Below are positions 6,597-14,211 of a stretch of 32,359 bases of DNA, in pieces; the first letter of the stretch is position 1, and every line of letters starts with the position of its first letter. Source of the stretch: a virus. Location of the stretch: the IMG/VR virus record IMGVR_UViG_3300032954_000052, positions 1 through 32,359 of that record; one strand, 5' to 3'. The translations under genes and the position numbers were made by a program. A model generated the notes under the pieces. That model made no database searches, had not been told where the DNA came from, and saw nothing but the letters and a program-made list of their open reading frames with translations.

Positions 6597-8564
6597 ATGG
6601 CATCGACCACATTTGTCGATTTCGATCCGAATACCCCCATTGTAGCTGCCTGGCTGAATGATGTTAATACCACCGTTTACACAGCTTTGGGGGATGGCGT
6701 ACATGCTCCGCTCACTGCTGATACGGTGCGAACTAACTTGGGCATCGCAAGGGTGGTGACTAGTATTTCTCTTGCTCGAAGCTCCCTGACAGGCATCTCA
6801 TCTCCGTGGGCTTTTATCAATGGAGGTTTCTATGTAAGGGTAGCAACTTCTCAGGGAAGTTATATCGACAATGGTGGGACAATCATTGTTGCAGCTGATG
6901 GAAGTGTTTGGCAGTATGCTGACACAGCTCCTCCGACATTCAACACTTTCGAGGCGGTTGGAGATGGGTTGACTGATGATAGTGCAGCTATTCTGCTGGC
7001 GGCTGCTGCGGGGGTATTTTCTGGAGAGTTTGGAAGAACTTACCTGATTACGAACTATTCGATTCTAGTTAATTATGGGGGGCTACTGACCGGGCAGGGG
7101 AGTTTGCTCTATTCCGGGACGATTCTGCCTCTGGGGCTGATTACCTCAGCGATTACCTTGAATTTCCCTTCGGTTTTCACGAGCCTTCTTGATGCTGTTA
7201 ACTACCTGAATCCGAGGCAGTTCTCCCCTTCGGGATCTGCGGTGGTGAAGATTGCGGACGGGACTTATGCAGTTCCGCAGATTCAGCCGAACTTTGTTCA
7301 AGGAGAGTCGATCTCTTTCATCGGGGATCAGGGTAACCCGACTAATGTTGTGCTGAATTTCACGACATCAGGGACGAATACCTGCGGTTTCCACTTCCAG
7401 AATGGGGTGAATTGCGGGTTGATTGATGGTGTGTATATCCAAGGGAATGGATGGCTGGCTTATGGGAGTTGGGCAACTAATTCCTATGGAGCGGGGATTC
7501 GGGCGGATTACGGCTCTGAAGTTGGTGTTGGAGCTAATGTGCAAGTCAACAAGCATTATTATGGGATTCAAGCACGCTGGGGAAGTAAGATTAATTGCGC
7601 GGCTGGCGTGCAGGTTTTCTACGCTGGGGATTGCGGTTTCCATGCTTTTGCTGGAAGTGTGATTAACGCACAAGGTTGCAAGGCTTTCGACACGGCGGAC
7701 AATGGGGCAGGGCTGGGCTTTGGATTCTGCTCGGAAGGGTCAAGCTTCATTGATTGCTCTACTTCGAATACTTCGGCCAATGCAAAGGATGGTTTCTACG
7801 CTCTGACAAATGGAAGCATGTGGGCGCATAGCTGCGAGGCGGATAACAACGGGCAGCATGGTTTTCATGCTCTGGATGGAGGCTCGATTGAGATTATCCC
7901 ACCTCCGGGTGGGGCACAGCCTAATTCTTACGAGAATGCAGGCTATGGGTACTATGCAGAGCTTGGCGGGAAGATGAACTGCAATTCCTGCTTGGCGAAT
8001 CAAAACACCGGTGGAGGCTTCGGCTGTGTGCAGAAATCCGCAATGGATGTGACTGCAGCCAGTGCGACAAACAATTCGGGAGATGGCTTCTACTGTGAGG
8101 GCAGCTCTCACATGGAAGGGAATCCAGTAAATTCGTATAACAACTCTGGCATTGGCATGCACTGCATTAATGGGAGTTCAGCCAGCTTCTCGGGCGGGAC
8201 GATTAACCAAAATGCAGGGGGTGGGCTGTGGGCAACGCAAAGTTCCACGATCAATGCACCGAATGCGAGTGTTATTCAGTCTGGAAATCATGGCGTGCTG
8301 GCACAAGACTCTTCCTCGATTCTGGGGAATAGCATTGTCAGCAACCAGGCAACAAATTCTGGGAATGGGTTTTATGCCTCTTCATGCTCTACAATTCGAG
8401 GGACAAGTCTCAGCGCAAATAATAACGCTGGGTGGGGGTTCTATGCAGATAATCTGGCGTTCATGAATGCTACATCAGGTGGCGGGACGGGGAATACGGC
8501 AGGTTTTCGGAATCCTGCAAACAACGGAACCTCGGGCAATCTTGGTGCTTTTATTCAGATGTAA
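6597..8564 (+). CDS. Tailspike / right-handed beta-helix protein
   Basis: The 655-aa product starts with a virion-anchoring type N-terminus (TFVDFDPNTPIVAAWLNDVN), a common opening of phage tail spikes. A pectate-lyase-3-like entry, FEAVGDGLTDDSAAI, follows near residues 118-132. The rest is a long series of parallel beta-helix coils rich in Gly, Asn, Ser and Cys (repeated NNSGDGFYC, NQNTGGGFGC, SGNGFYASS-type turns). It is probably a receptor-binding protein or polysaccharide depolymerase; no catalytic residues can be assigned by eye. The ATG is preceded by AGGAG. The gene stands alone between two intrinsic terminators, so it needs its own promoter or readthrough. Compared with the spike at 4431 it has no signal peptide. 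Confidence 0.85.
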   Translation: MASTTFVDFDPNTPIVAAWLNDVNTTVYTALGDGVHAPLTADTVRTNLGIARVVTSISLARSSLTGISSPWAFINGGFYVRVATSQGSYIDNGGTIIVAADGSVWQYADTAPPTFNTFEAVGDGLTDDSAAILLAAAAGVFSGEFGRTYLITNYSILVNYGGLLTGQGSLLYSGTILPLGLITSAITLNFPSVFTSLLDAVNYLNPRQFSPSGSAVVKIADGTYAVPQIQPNFVQGESISFIGDQGNPTNVVLNFTTSGTNTCGFHFQNGVNCGLIDGVYIQGNGWLAYGSWATNSYGAGIRADYGSEVGVGANVQVNKHYYGIQARWGSKINCAAGVQVFYAGDCGFHAFAGSVINAQGCKAFDTADNGAGLGFGFCSEGSSFIDCSTSNTSANAKDGFYALTNGSMWAHSCEADNNGQHGFHALDGGSIEIIPPPGGAQPNSYENAGYGYYAELGGKMNCNSCLANQNTGGGFGCVQKSAMDVTAASATNNSGDGFYCEGSSHMEGNPVNSYNNSGIGMHCINGSSASFSGGTINQNAGGGLWATQSSTINAPNASVIQSGNHGVLAQDSSSILGNSIVSNQATNSGNGFYASSCSTIRGTSLSANNNAGWGFYADNLAFMNATSGGGTGNTAGFRNPANNGTSGNLGAFIQM

Positions 8565-8570
8565 GCCTTT

Positions 8571-8595
8571 AAAGCCCTTCGGGGCTTTTTCTTTT
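8571..8595 (+). terminator. Rho-independent terminator
   Basis: Stem AAAGCCC, TTCG loop, GGGCTTT (8571-8588), followed by TTTCTTTT. It lies 6 bases after the stop of the tailspike gene. Confidence 0.85.
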
Positions 8596-8633
8596 AATAT
8601 AAACAGACGAAAGAAAAACCTTCCGGGGAGCAT

Positions 8634-8930
8634 ATGCAAGCGCCAGAAAAAACTTTTGTGGAGTTGGCGATTATGGGAGCTTTGATTGGTGTGGCAAAGC
8701 TGCTTGTAAGCAGTGAGCAACTTACATTTCGAGTGATTGTGGGGAGGGCACTTCTGGGTAGTGCAACTTCAATTATGGCTGGGGTTGTGCTGGTGAGGAT
8801 TCCGAACATGGACCCGATGGCGCTGCTTGGTGTGGGCAGTGCTTTGGGGATTGTGGGGCAGCAATACATTGAGAAGTTGCTGAGAAAGCGGCTTGCAGAA
8901 GCTCTTTTGAAGAAGAAAGGAGAAAGCTGA
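8634..8930 (+). CDS. Putative holin
   Basis: The 98-aa product has three hydrophobic stretches, roughly residues 10-25, 38-55 and 62-79, and a strongly basic C-terminal tail (RKRLAEALLKKK). This is the layout of a class I holin. Holins form holes in the inner membrane that release the endolysin. The endolysin gene begins at the next base after its stop, and GGGGAG precedes the ATG. The sequence family is not certain, so the call rests on topology and position. Confidence 0.75.
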   Translation: MQAPEKTFVELAIMGALIGVAKLLVSSEQLTFRVIVGRALLGSATSIMAGVVLVRIPNMDPMALLGVGSALGIVGQQYIEKLLRKRLAEALLKKKGES

Positions 8931-9404
8931 ATGGCGGATTTTGGGACGTGCTGGAAGTTAGTGCTGCTCAATGAGGGCGGTTATACGGTGGATAACGGAG
9001 GAGCCACCGCCTATGGCGTGACGGAGGCCGTGGCGCGGAAATATGGCTACACCGGGGCGATGACGGAGCTAACTCCGGTAACCGCACAAAACATCGCCAT
9101 GCAGTATTACTGGAATCCCTACAATCTCAGCAGCTTGCCTAATTGGGCTGCATTTCAGATTCTAGATACTATTTACAATGGTGGACAGCCCATTCGATGG
9201 TGTCAGCAGTTTCTGAATCTGCAGGTGGATGGGGTCCTTGGGCCGAAAACTCAGGCAGCGATTTCTGCAATGAATCCTTGGGAGTTTCTGTGTAAGATGA
9301 ACTCCGCACGGCTGCATTACATGGCAGGGTTGAATGTGCCTGCGGCAAAGAATGGATGGATGAATCGAGTGGCGAATAACCTACTTCAGGGAGGTCTGCT
9401 GTGA
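8931..9404 (+). CDS. Endolysin, GH108-type N-acetylmuramidase
   Basis: The 157-aa product starts with the glycoside hydrolase 108 signature: NEGGY (catalytic Glu at residue 15), then DNGGATAYGVT. The C-terminal half, VDGVLGPKTQAAI, matches the associated peptidoglycan-binding domain type 3. This length is normal for the family. It cleaves the glycan backbone of peptidoglycan at the end of infection. It has no signal peptide or N-terminal anchor, so it depends on the holin for export. The stop overlaps the GTG start of the next gene. Confidence 0.92.
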   Translation: MADFGTCWKLVLLNEGGYTVDNGGATAYGVTEAVARKYGYTGAMTELTPVTAQNIAMQYYWNPYNLSSLPNWAAFQILDTIYNGGQPIRWCQQFLNLQVDGVLGPKTQAAISAMNPWEFLCKMNSARLHYMAGLNVPAAKNGWMNRVANNLLQGGLL

Positions 9405-9679
9405 GTGATGCAAATGGAGTGTCGAGTACGCCGAAGCCGGGCTGGCAGAGCACAGAGTTTGGTGCAACCGCAGTTGCGGCTGTGGCAATGGTAGTGGGGG
9501 TGATTCCGCAGCAATATGTGCCGTATGTGACTGCGCTGGTGGCTGTGTATGGGGCAGCAAGAACTGTGCTGAAAAGCCTGCATTTGCTGGGGTATGCGAA
9601 GTCTGTGCCGGATCTGCCGCAGCTTCCGGCTGGCACGACGCAGACTCAAACGACGGTGACGCAAGTTCCAAAAAACTGA
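9401..9679 (+). CDS. Small membrane protein of the lysis cassette
   Basis: The 92-aa product has a polar N-terminus of about 20 residues, two hydrophobic segments (about 21-35 and 39-54) and a Thr/Gln-rich C-terminal tail. It starts at a GTG that overlaps the endolysin TGA. It may be a second holin, an antiholin, or an atypical inner-membrane spanin, though it lacks the long coiled coil expected of the last. Its position between endolysin and lipoprotein genes supports a lysis role. Confidence 0.65.
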   Translation: MSDANGVSSTPKPGWQSTEFGATAVAAVAMVVGVIPQQYVPYVTALVAVYGAARTVLKSLHLLGYAKSVPDLPQLPAGTTQTQTTVTQVPKN

Positions 9680-9691
9680 GGAGAAGGAAGA

Positions 9692-10090
9692 ATGTGGAAG
9701 AAATTCAACTTTGGCTTGGTGGCGCTTTGCTGTGCGCTGGCTGTTTCGGCTTGTTCACTGTTTGGCACAGCAAAGCCAGAAAGCGCATCGCAGGGGTTGG
9801 CGTATGCCTACGGCACGGTTGCTACGGTGCGGCAGAGTGCGGCTACTGCGCTGCAGAGCGGTACTATTTCAGTGAGTATTGCGCAAGAGGTGCTGAAAGA
9901 CACAGACGAGGCTCGGGCGGTGCTGGATACGGCGGAGACGCTGCTGATAAATACCCCGGCGAGTGGGACGCAGCCGGATGTCACGACGTACCTGAGCCAG
10001 GCGACTGCACTGCTAACGGCAGCGCAGAAACTCTTGCCGCAGCAAAGTTCTGGGACCACAGCTGCGGCTAGTGCGGCGAGCGGAGGCTGA
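9692..10090 (+). CDS. Lipoprotein, possible outer-membrane lysis partner
   Basis: The 132-aa product begins with a lipoprotein signal: MWKK, a hydrophobic core, and the lipobox VSAC with Cys at about residue 21. The mature part is Ala/Thr/Gln-rich and helical, with no further membrane segment. A strong ribosome-binding site (GAGGAGAAGGAAG) precedes the ATG. Its position next to the endolysin suggests an o-spanin-like or cell-envelope role. It is longer than usual o-spanins and not Pro-rich, so superinfection exclusion is an alternative. Confidence 0.65.
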   Translation: MWKKFNFGLVALCCALAVSACSLFGTAKPESASQGLAYAYGTVATVRQSAATALQSGTISVSIAQEVLKDTDEARAVLDTAETLLINTPASGTQPDVTTYLSQATALLTAAQKLLPQQSSGTTAAASAASGG

Positions 10091-10091
10091 G

Positions 10092-10229
10092 ATGCCTCTG
10101 AAGAAGGGGAAGAGTAAAAAGGCCATTTCAGAGAACATCAAAACTGAAATGAAAGCAGGCAAACCACAGAAGCAAGCTGTCGCGATAGCGATGAGCAAAG
10201 CTGGGAAATCAAAGAGGAAGAAATCATGA
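10092..10229 (+). CDS. Small basic phage protein (DUF6496-like), 45 aa
   Basis: Translation from the ATG at 10092 gives a Lys-rich 45-aa protein with the recognisable core [21 protein letters not shown] recall this core from a widespread family of very small phage proteins (DUF6496 type, function unknown). GGAGG lies 7-11 bases upstream and overlaps the previous stop region. Its own stop overlaps the ATG of the next gene (ATGA). Both features support real translation. Confidence 0.8.
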   Translation: MPLKKGKSKKAISENIKTEMKAGKPQKQAVAIAMSKAGKSKRKKS

Positions 10230-10447
10230 CAATGACGGTAGCTGAAGCAATTGCACTGATGCTGCAACTGACCACGAGTCTGGCCCAAGCGGCTGCGAAT
10301 ATTCAAACCATTTCTACGATGGTGCAGCAAGCGCAAGCGGCAGGACAGACCGCGTTCACGCCGGAGCAGTGGGCAACGATTCAAGCGATTGATACGAATG
10401 CCAGACAAGCTCTGATTGACCAGATCACGAAGGCATTGCAGAAGTGA
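10226..10447 (+). CDS. Hypothetical helical protein, 73 aa
   Basis: The product is a nearly all-helical, Ala/Gln/Thr-rich small protein ([21 protein letters not shown]...). It has no membrane segment long enough to be certain and no Cys. It is translationally coupled to the 45-aa gene through ATGA and is the last plus-strand gene of the late block. Function unknown. It ends just before palindromic element R4 and a terminator. Confidence 0.65.
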   Translation: MTMTVAEAIALMLQLTTSLAQAAANIQTISTMVQQAQAAGQTAFTPEQWATIQAIDTNARQALIDQITKALQK

Positions 10448-10456
10448 TTGGAGTTA

Positions 10457-10492
10457 TTTACCGGGATTAATAAATAGTAATCACGGAAGGAA
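10457..10492 (-). repeat. Dispersed palindromic element, copy R4
   Basis: Read on the minus strand it shows GATTA, spacer CTATTTAT, TAATC, like R1 and R2. It lies at the 3' junction of the late and replication blocks rather than upstream of a gene, and is directly adjacent to the terminator at 10496. Confidence 0.85.
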
Positions 10493-10495
10493 ATA

Positions 10496-10520
10496 AGCCC
10501 GCGAAGTCTGCGGGCTTTTT
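10496..10520 (+). terminator. Rho-independent terminator between convergent blocks
   Basis: Stem AGCCCGC/GCGGGCT (10496-10516) with a 7-base loop and TTTTTGTTT on the plus side. It closes the lysis block; the minus side has only TTATTT, so it may work weakly in that direction. Confidence 0.85.
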
Positions 10521-10526
10521 GTTTGG

Positions 10527-10730
10527 TTAATCGAGCTTTGTGAAGTAGGCGAAATGGGTGGGAGGATTCATCTCGTCGCCTGACTGCGGGTCTAGGAAAT
10601 ATCCATTGTGGTATTCAGCTAGAGCGTACCATCTATCTCCGTCGATTTTGTTGTAGGCCCAACCAGTGATGAGATAGAGGCAACCTTCTTGCTTGGGACA
10701 TTGATCGATGGGGAGCCATTTGGTGGACAA
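10527..10730 (-). CDS. DUF551-like small protein
   Basis: The 67-aa product has the pattern W.PIDQCPKQEG...Y...EYHNGYF...PPTHF, which matches the DUF551 type of small phage protein: a beta-rich fold with a Trp/Pro opening and a PTHF end. Function unknown. It is the promoter-distal gene of the minus-strand block. Its first 112 bases overlap, in another frame, the end of the preceding zinc-finger gene. Confidence 0.7.
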   Translation of the reverse strand: MSTKWLPIDQCPKQEGCLYLITGWAYNKIDGDRWYALAEYHNGYFLDPQSGDEMNPPTHFAYFTKLD

Positions 10731-10963
10731 GGTAATTTCTCCTGCTGTTTAAAGGCTACTGCACCTTCAATGGAAGTGTCTCTGGAATAAAATATGGACT
10801 CCGGGATGAAACAGGTTTCTTTCTCCCCGTGGCATTCTGCAACACACTCCCACTCTCTTCGGCGAGGGTCCCTCCAGAAGGAGAGCTTTTCAACTGGCTT
10901 GTTGCACTTGTCACAGGTAACCTTGGGGAGAAGGGCGGCGCTGGGGATGAGAGTGGTAATCAT
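10619..10963 (-). CDS. Zinc-finger-like small phage protein
   Basis: The 114-aa product has a Cys cluster in its N-terminal half (CDKCNKP near residue 16, then C..ECHGEKETC). This type, with the spacing KVxCDxCxKPV...FWRDP...CHG, is common in phages of Proteobacteria and of unknown function. The start at 10963 overlaps the preceding stop (ATGA), so a longer frame upstream was rejected. The last 37 codons overlap the DUF551-like gene in a different frame. This C-terminal tail is low in complexity and may be a recent extension caused by loss of an earlier stop. Confidence 0.65.
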   Translation of the reverse strand: MITTLIPSAALLPKVTCDKCNKPVEKLSFWRDPRRREWECVAECHGEKETCFIPESIFYSRDTSIEGAVAFKQQEKLPCPPNGSPSINVPSKKVASISSLVGPTTKSTEIDGTL

Positions 10964-11442
10964 TCGGGCTCCCCGCGCTCGATCTCGGCTTTGCGGGCGG
11001 CGTCGATTCCTTCTTCGTAAGGCGCGCCGGTAGGCAGCCAAAAATCGTGTTCTTTTAACCAGCGATACCGTGCCGCATCCTCTGCATCGCGCGCCGAATC
11101 GCTCATGCGCTCGGTTGGCGCTTGGGTGAGAAGGGCGCGGGCGAAATTGCGTATTGCGATTTGCATCCTAAACGCATCTTGCGGAAAGTACTTTTCAGAA
11201 AGATCGAATATCTGTTCGTCCGTAAGCGCTGCTTGCGGTGCTGCCGTGCGGGCTGCGTTTCGCTCCTGAACGACGCGTTTTACGGCAAGCGGCAGACCAT
11301 CGATGGTTGCTGAGGTGTCCGGGCCGATATGCGCCGCACACTGCTGAATGCAAAGCGCCTGCCGATGCGTGCTCATGATCGCCGCATCTCGTTCTGCAAC
11401 AAACGCCGCCCGCTCGCCGTCCTTCATCGTTTCATTGCTCAT
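10960..11442 (-). CDS. Hypothetical protein, 160 aa
   Basis: The N-terminal part is helical and charged. The C-terminal part, DAARYRWLKEHDFW, matches a motif seen at the end of many small phage proteins in Burkholderiales-type phages. It carries no catalytic signature. The ATG at 11442 was chosen because it overlaps the preceding stop (ATGA) and has GGAG 8 bases upstream; an in-frame GTG at 11454 coincides with that site. It belongs to the chain of overlapping small genes downstream of the DNA polymerase. Confidence 0.65.
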   Translation of the reverse strand: MSNETMKDGERAAFVAERDAAIMSTHRQALCIQQCAAHIGPDTSATIDGLPLAVKRVVQERNAARTAAPQAALTDEQIFDLSEKYFPQDAFRMQIAIRNFARALLTQAPTERMSDSARDAEDAARYRWLKEHDFWLPTGAPYEEGIDAARKAEIERGEPE

Positions 11443-11738
11443 TGCTTTCTCCACTCTGGTGAATAAATATGCCTACCCGGAAACTCCCCAGCTAACTTCA
11501 CAGCCCCTTTCGGAACATCCTTACTCCAGATAACTGGATCAGTGTGAGAAGGGTCGAGAAATACACTGATACGAGTGCCTTCAGGTAAGTCACAGGGTTG
11601 CCTCAACTCCTTGCAGCGTTTTTCAATAAGTTCAACTAGATCTTCATAGTCAATATCTGATTGCCGCTCACCAGTGCAGATATTGATTCGAATGAGATTG
11701 TGGGTGGAATCTCGCCACATCACGAAGTAGCTATACAT
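11439..11738 (-). CDS. Hypothetical protein, 99 aa
   Basis: No recognised family. The product is mixed alpha/beta, with an acidic helix (DYEDLVELIEKRCKEL) in the middle and aromatic residues at both ends. The start at 11738 is set by the TAATG overlap with the DNA polymerase stop, so translation is probably coupled to polymerase synthesis. Two earlier in-frame starts would extend into the polymerase gene and were rejected. Confidence 0.6.
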   Translation of the reverse strand: MYSYFVMWRDSTHNLIRINICTGERQSDIDYEDLVELIEKRCKELRQPCDLPEGTRISVFLDPSHTDPVIWSKDVPKGAVKLAGEFPGRHIYSPEWRKQ

Positions 11739-14152
11739 TAGCCGCATTCTCCCCAAGAAGATTCACTGCTCACAACCCCTACCGGTATGTATAACGGATC
11801 GGCGTAGGGAATGCAAACAGAGTTAGCAATTTGCAGGATTCTCTGTTCAAGTTCAACTTTCTTCGCAGTCGGCACCTGGAAAACCAGCGAATCGTGCACC
11901 TGTAGCAGCACTTGAAGATCATCCTCAGAGAGATTTTCTTCCAGGGCCTCCCAAATTCGGTTCACCAAACACGCCACACCACTCTGGGGGATTGCCGCCA
12001 CGGCTTGATTAAACACATTCCCCTCGGGTTTATCGAAGTAAAACACCCGATAGCCGTATCCATTCTCAACATATCTGCGGGTTTTTACTTGATGAATTAC
12101 ATCCTTGTGCCACTTGTCGAGTTCCCAGCACAGCGACAAGTACCAGCGCTGAATTTTTCTGGTTTGGTCAACGTCAAGCCCAATGCGAGGCGCGATACCT
12201 TCAGCAGTTCCCAGGTAGTGCGTGCCATGGCACAGGCTTTTGAACAGCTTGTATTCGGGGGAGTTTTTGGATTTGGTGTCATCCTGGTAATATTCCTTCA
12301 TAATTTCAACATAGGGCTTTTTGCCGGACTTGAAGCAGTTCATCAGCCACTGACAACCTGACTCCCATGCTACGATTCGAGCGTCAGCAGAGTCGAGATC
12401 AATGTCGAACATGGTCATGCCAGGATCGGGGATGAACAACTCCCGGATGTTAGGGAGTTCGAGGGAATCTTCGAAGTCTCCGGTATCCCCGCCCTTGGGG
12501 ATGTTCTGCATGTTCATGCCAGTGCCGAAGGCATTTTTTGAGCTGGCAAAGCGATAGGTGTCGGTGCCCGCTACATTGAACGTGCAGCGCATTCTGCGAT
12601 CACGGTCGAGCGCGGCGAGGATAAACGTGGAGTGGAACACCCCCAATGAACGGAGTTCGGCCATTCGGCGGATGATGGGCCACAGGATAGGCTCACGTCC
12701 ACCGAGGGTTTGGAGGGCCGCATCAGCTGTGGTTACTCCTCCGGTTTTGGAGTGCAGAGGGCGGAGCCCCATTTGCCGGTAGAAGAAATCCTGCATCTGC
12801 TTTGGCGAGCGGATGTTCAGGGGATAACCGACAATGTTGTGGATGTAGTTTGTGCGGGCTTGGGCTTCATTCATCAGGGACATGGATAGCTCTGCCCGCT
12901 TTTTCTCGTCCACGCGCACGCCCCGGATCATGGCTTTCAGCACACGATGGCGAAGGCGCTGCTGAAAAGCATTAACCTCTTCGAGCTTCATCTGCCGCAG
13001 CACACTCTTTAGGACATGATAGATGGCGAGAGTGCGGCAGCTGTCAGTGGAGCAATAGCGCCAGTACTGCATTTCGCCTTCACCATCTTCACCTTCCTTC
13101 CAAGTGGTGCGGTCATCCTTCCAGTAGAGATGATCCTCGCAATACATGGAGGAGAGAAAACCGAGGTTCTTCGGCATGGATGAGAATGCAGAATGCTGCA
13201 TAATCATCGTGTCGGCGATGTTTTCAGGGTTGGGGAGGATGCCCCAATGACGCTCGATGTACTGCAAGTCGTAGTTGAAATTCTGGCCAACGAGAAGAAC
13301 GTTGGGGTGCATGAGGATTCGAACAATACCTGCAACGAGTTCAGCTTCTCGATCGGCGGACCAAAAGCCCTCTGGGTTGTGGAGGGGGGCTAACTGTACA
13401 CAAAGAGCTTCGGTGTTCGACCATGCAAAGGAAATGCAGGTGATATGCCCACCGCGAGTTTCAATGTCGCAGGCAATGGGGAGCTTCTCGGACGAGTCTC
13501 GGATACGGTCGTAGAGACAATCGAGAGCATTAACCATGAGGTCATGCTGGGAATCGGAGTTATTTTCCGCGATTACAAATTTGTAATCGCGGTGGAAAAG
13601 CCCTGAAGTTTCACTGTTTCTCACCACTCGCCGGAGGTCATGCACCATCCAGGGCCTACGGCTCCACTGCGTATGGATAATTTCATGGCGAAGGGTCGGG
13701 ATGACCTTGAACCCTTCGGTCAGCACCGAATCCATGATTGAGCTACGGTAGTTGTAGGAGGAGGTTTGCCCCGTGAGGGCGAATAGCGCCACATCTCCGA
13801 CCGTGCAAATCACATTGGGTTTCACCCTACGGATTTCCTCTCGCAACTCCATACAAGCATCGAACAACTGCGGGGAGATGTATTTGCCCTGGAAAAACAC
13901 ATGCTGAGGGGTTATGTCTTTCTTTTTCTCAGCAATGTGGTTTGCCCCAGGGAATTGCCGGGTTTTCATCACCATTGTGAGGTAGCAATCATCACGGCGG
14001 ATGCCTGCCTCCTGCATCATCTTCGTGAGTTCGAAGCCACCCCCGCCGATGAAGGGCTCTCCCCGGCGAAGGTCAAGCTCATGCGGGGCATCCCCCACAA
14101 TCATAATCTTCGCGTTGGCTGGGCCGGAGGGGGTAATTTGCAATGCTGCCAT
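11738..14152 (-). CDS. Family A DNA polymerase with fused uracil-DNA-glycosylase-like domain
   Basis: The 804-aa product has three parts. Residues about 10-180 form a uracil-DNA-glycosylase-superfamily domain (IMIVGDAP at 17-23, GEPFIGGGG at 31-39). Residues about 224-380 are a DnaQ-like 3'-5' exonuclease (DIE at 229-231, NFNYD at 291-295, D370). Residues about 395-804 are the PolA catalytic region, with motif A around D585 (DLDSADAR) and motif C QVHDS at 751-755. Motif B reads KSLCHGTHYLG, with His where most PolA enzymes have the nucleotide-contacting Lys. It is the replicative polymerase of the phage. No 5' nuclease domain is present. The glycosylase-like and exonuclease domains are joined by a linker (residues 185-197) encoded by a copy of the dispersed palindrome. 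The ATG is preceded by GAGAG. A promoter/terminator-like palindrome lies just upstream. Confidence 0.95.
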   Translation of the reverse strand: MAALQITPSGPANAKIMIVGDAPHELDLRRGEPFIGGGGFELTKMMQEAGIRRDDCYLTMVMKTRQFPGANHIAEKKKDITPQHVFFQGKYISPQLFDACMELREEIRRVKPNVICTVGDVALFALTGQTSSYNYRSSIMDSVLTEGFKVIPTLRHEIIHTQWSRRPWMVHDLRRVVRNSETSGLFHRDYKFVIAENNSDSQHDLMVNALDCLYDRIRDSSEKLPIACDIETRGGHITCISFAWSNTEALCVQLAPLHNPEGFWSADREAELVAGIVRILMHPNVLLVGQNFNYDLQYIERHWGILPNPENIADTMIMQHSAFSSMPKNLGFLSSMYCEDHLYWKDDRTTWKEGEDGEGEMQYWRYCSTDSCRTLAIYHVLKSVLRQMKLEEVNAFQQRLRHRVLKAMIRGVRVDEKKRAELSMSLMNEAQARTNYIHNIVGYPLNIRSPKQMQDFFYRQMGLRPLHSKTGGVTTADAALQTLGGREPILWPIIRRMAELRSLGVFHSTFILAALDRDRRMRCTFNVAGTDTYRFASSKNAFGTGMNMQNIPKGGDTGDFEDSLELPNIRELFIPDPGMTMFDIDLDSADARIVAWESGCQWLMNCFKSGKKPYVEIMKEYYQDDTKSKNSPEYKLFKSLCHGTHYLGTAEGIAPRIGLDVDQTRKIQRWYLSLCWELDKWHKDVIHQVKTRRYVENGYGYRVFYFDKPEGNVFNQAVAAIPQSGVACLVNRIWEALEENLSEDDLQVLLQVHDSLVFQVPTAKKVELEQRILQIANSVCIPYADPLYIPVGVVSSESSWGECG
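13563..13599 (-). repeat. Dispersed palindromic element, copy R5, inside the polymerase gene
   Basis: The most perfect copy: TTTTCCGCGATTA, spacer CAAATTTG, TAATCGCGGTGGAAAA. It encodes residues 185-197 of the polymerase (LFHRDYKFVIAEN), between the glycosylase-like and exonuclease domains. It is the only copy inside a coding region. Confidence 0.9.
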
Positions 14153-14179
14153 AATCTTGTCTCTCGAATAGCGTAGAGG

Positions 14180-14207
14180 AAAAAATACCCGGGGTTGCGG
14201 CCCGGGT
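14180..14207 (-). terminator. Terminator-like hairpin downstream of the 66-aa gene
   Basis: On the minus strand ACCCGGG (14207-14201) pairs with CCCGGGT (14193-14187) around a 7-base loop, followed by ATTTTTTCC. It lies 4 bases beyond the stop of the 66-aa gene and just upstream of the polymerase. The same bases can also be read as a promoter (see next entry). Confidence 0.6.
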
Positions 14208-14210
14208 CAA
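14182..14210 (-). promoter_or_regulatory. Candidate promoter for the DNA polymerase, with palindromic spacer
   Basis: Minus strand: -35 TTGACC (14210-14205), a 17-bp spacer, -10 TATTTT (14187-14182). The spacer and its edges form the ACCCGGG...CCCGGGT palindrome. The predicted start of transcription is near 14175, leaving a short leader before the polymerase ATG at 14152. The -10 is only a 4/6 match, so this competes with the terminator reading. Confidence 0.4.
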
Positions 14211-14211
14211 T

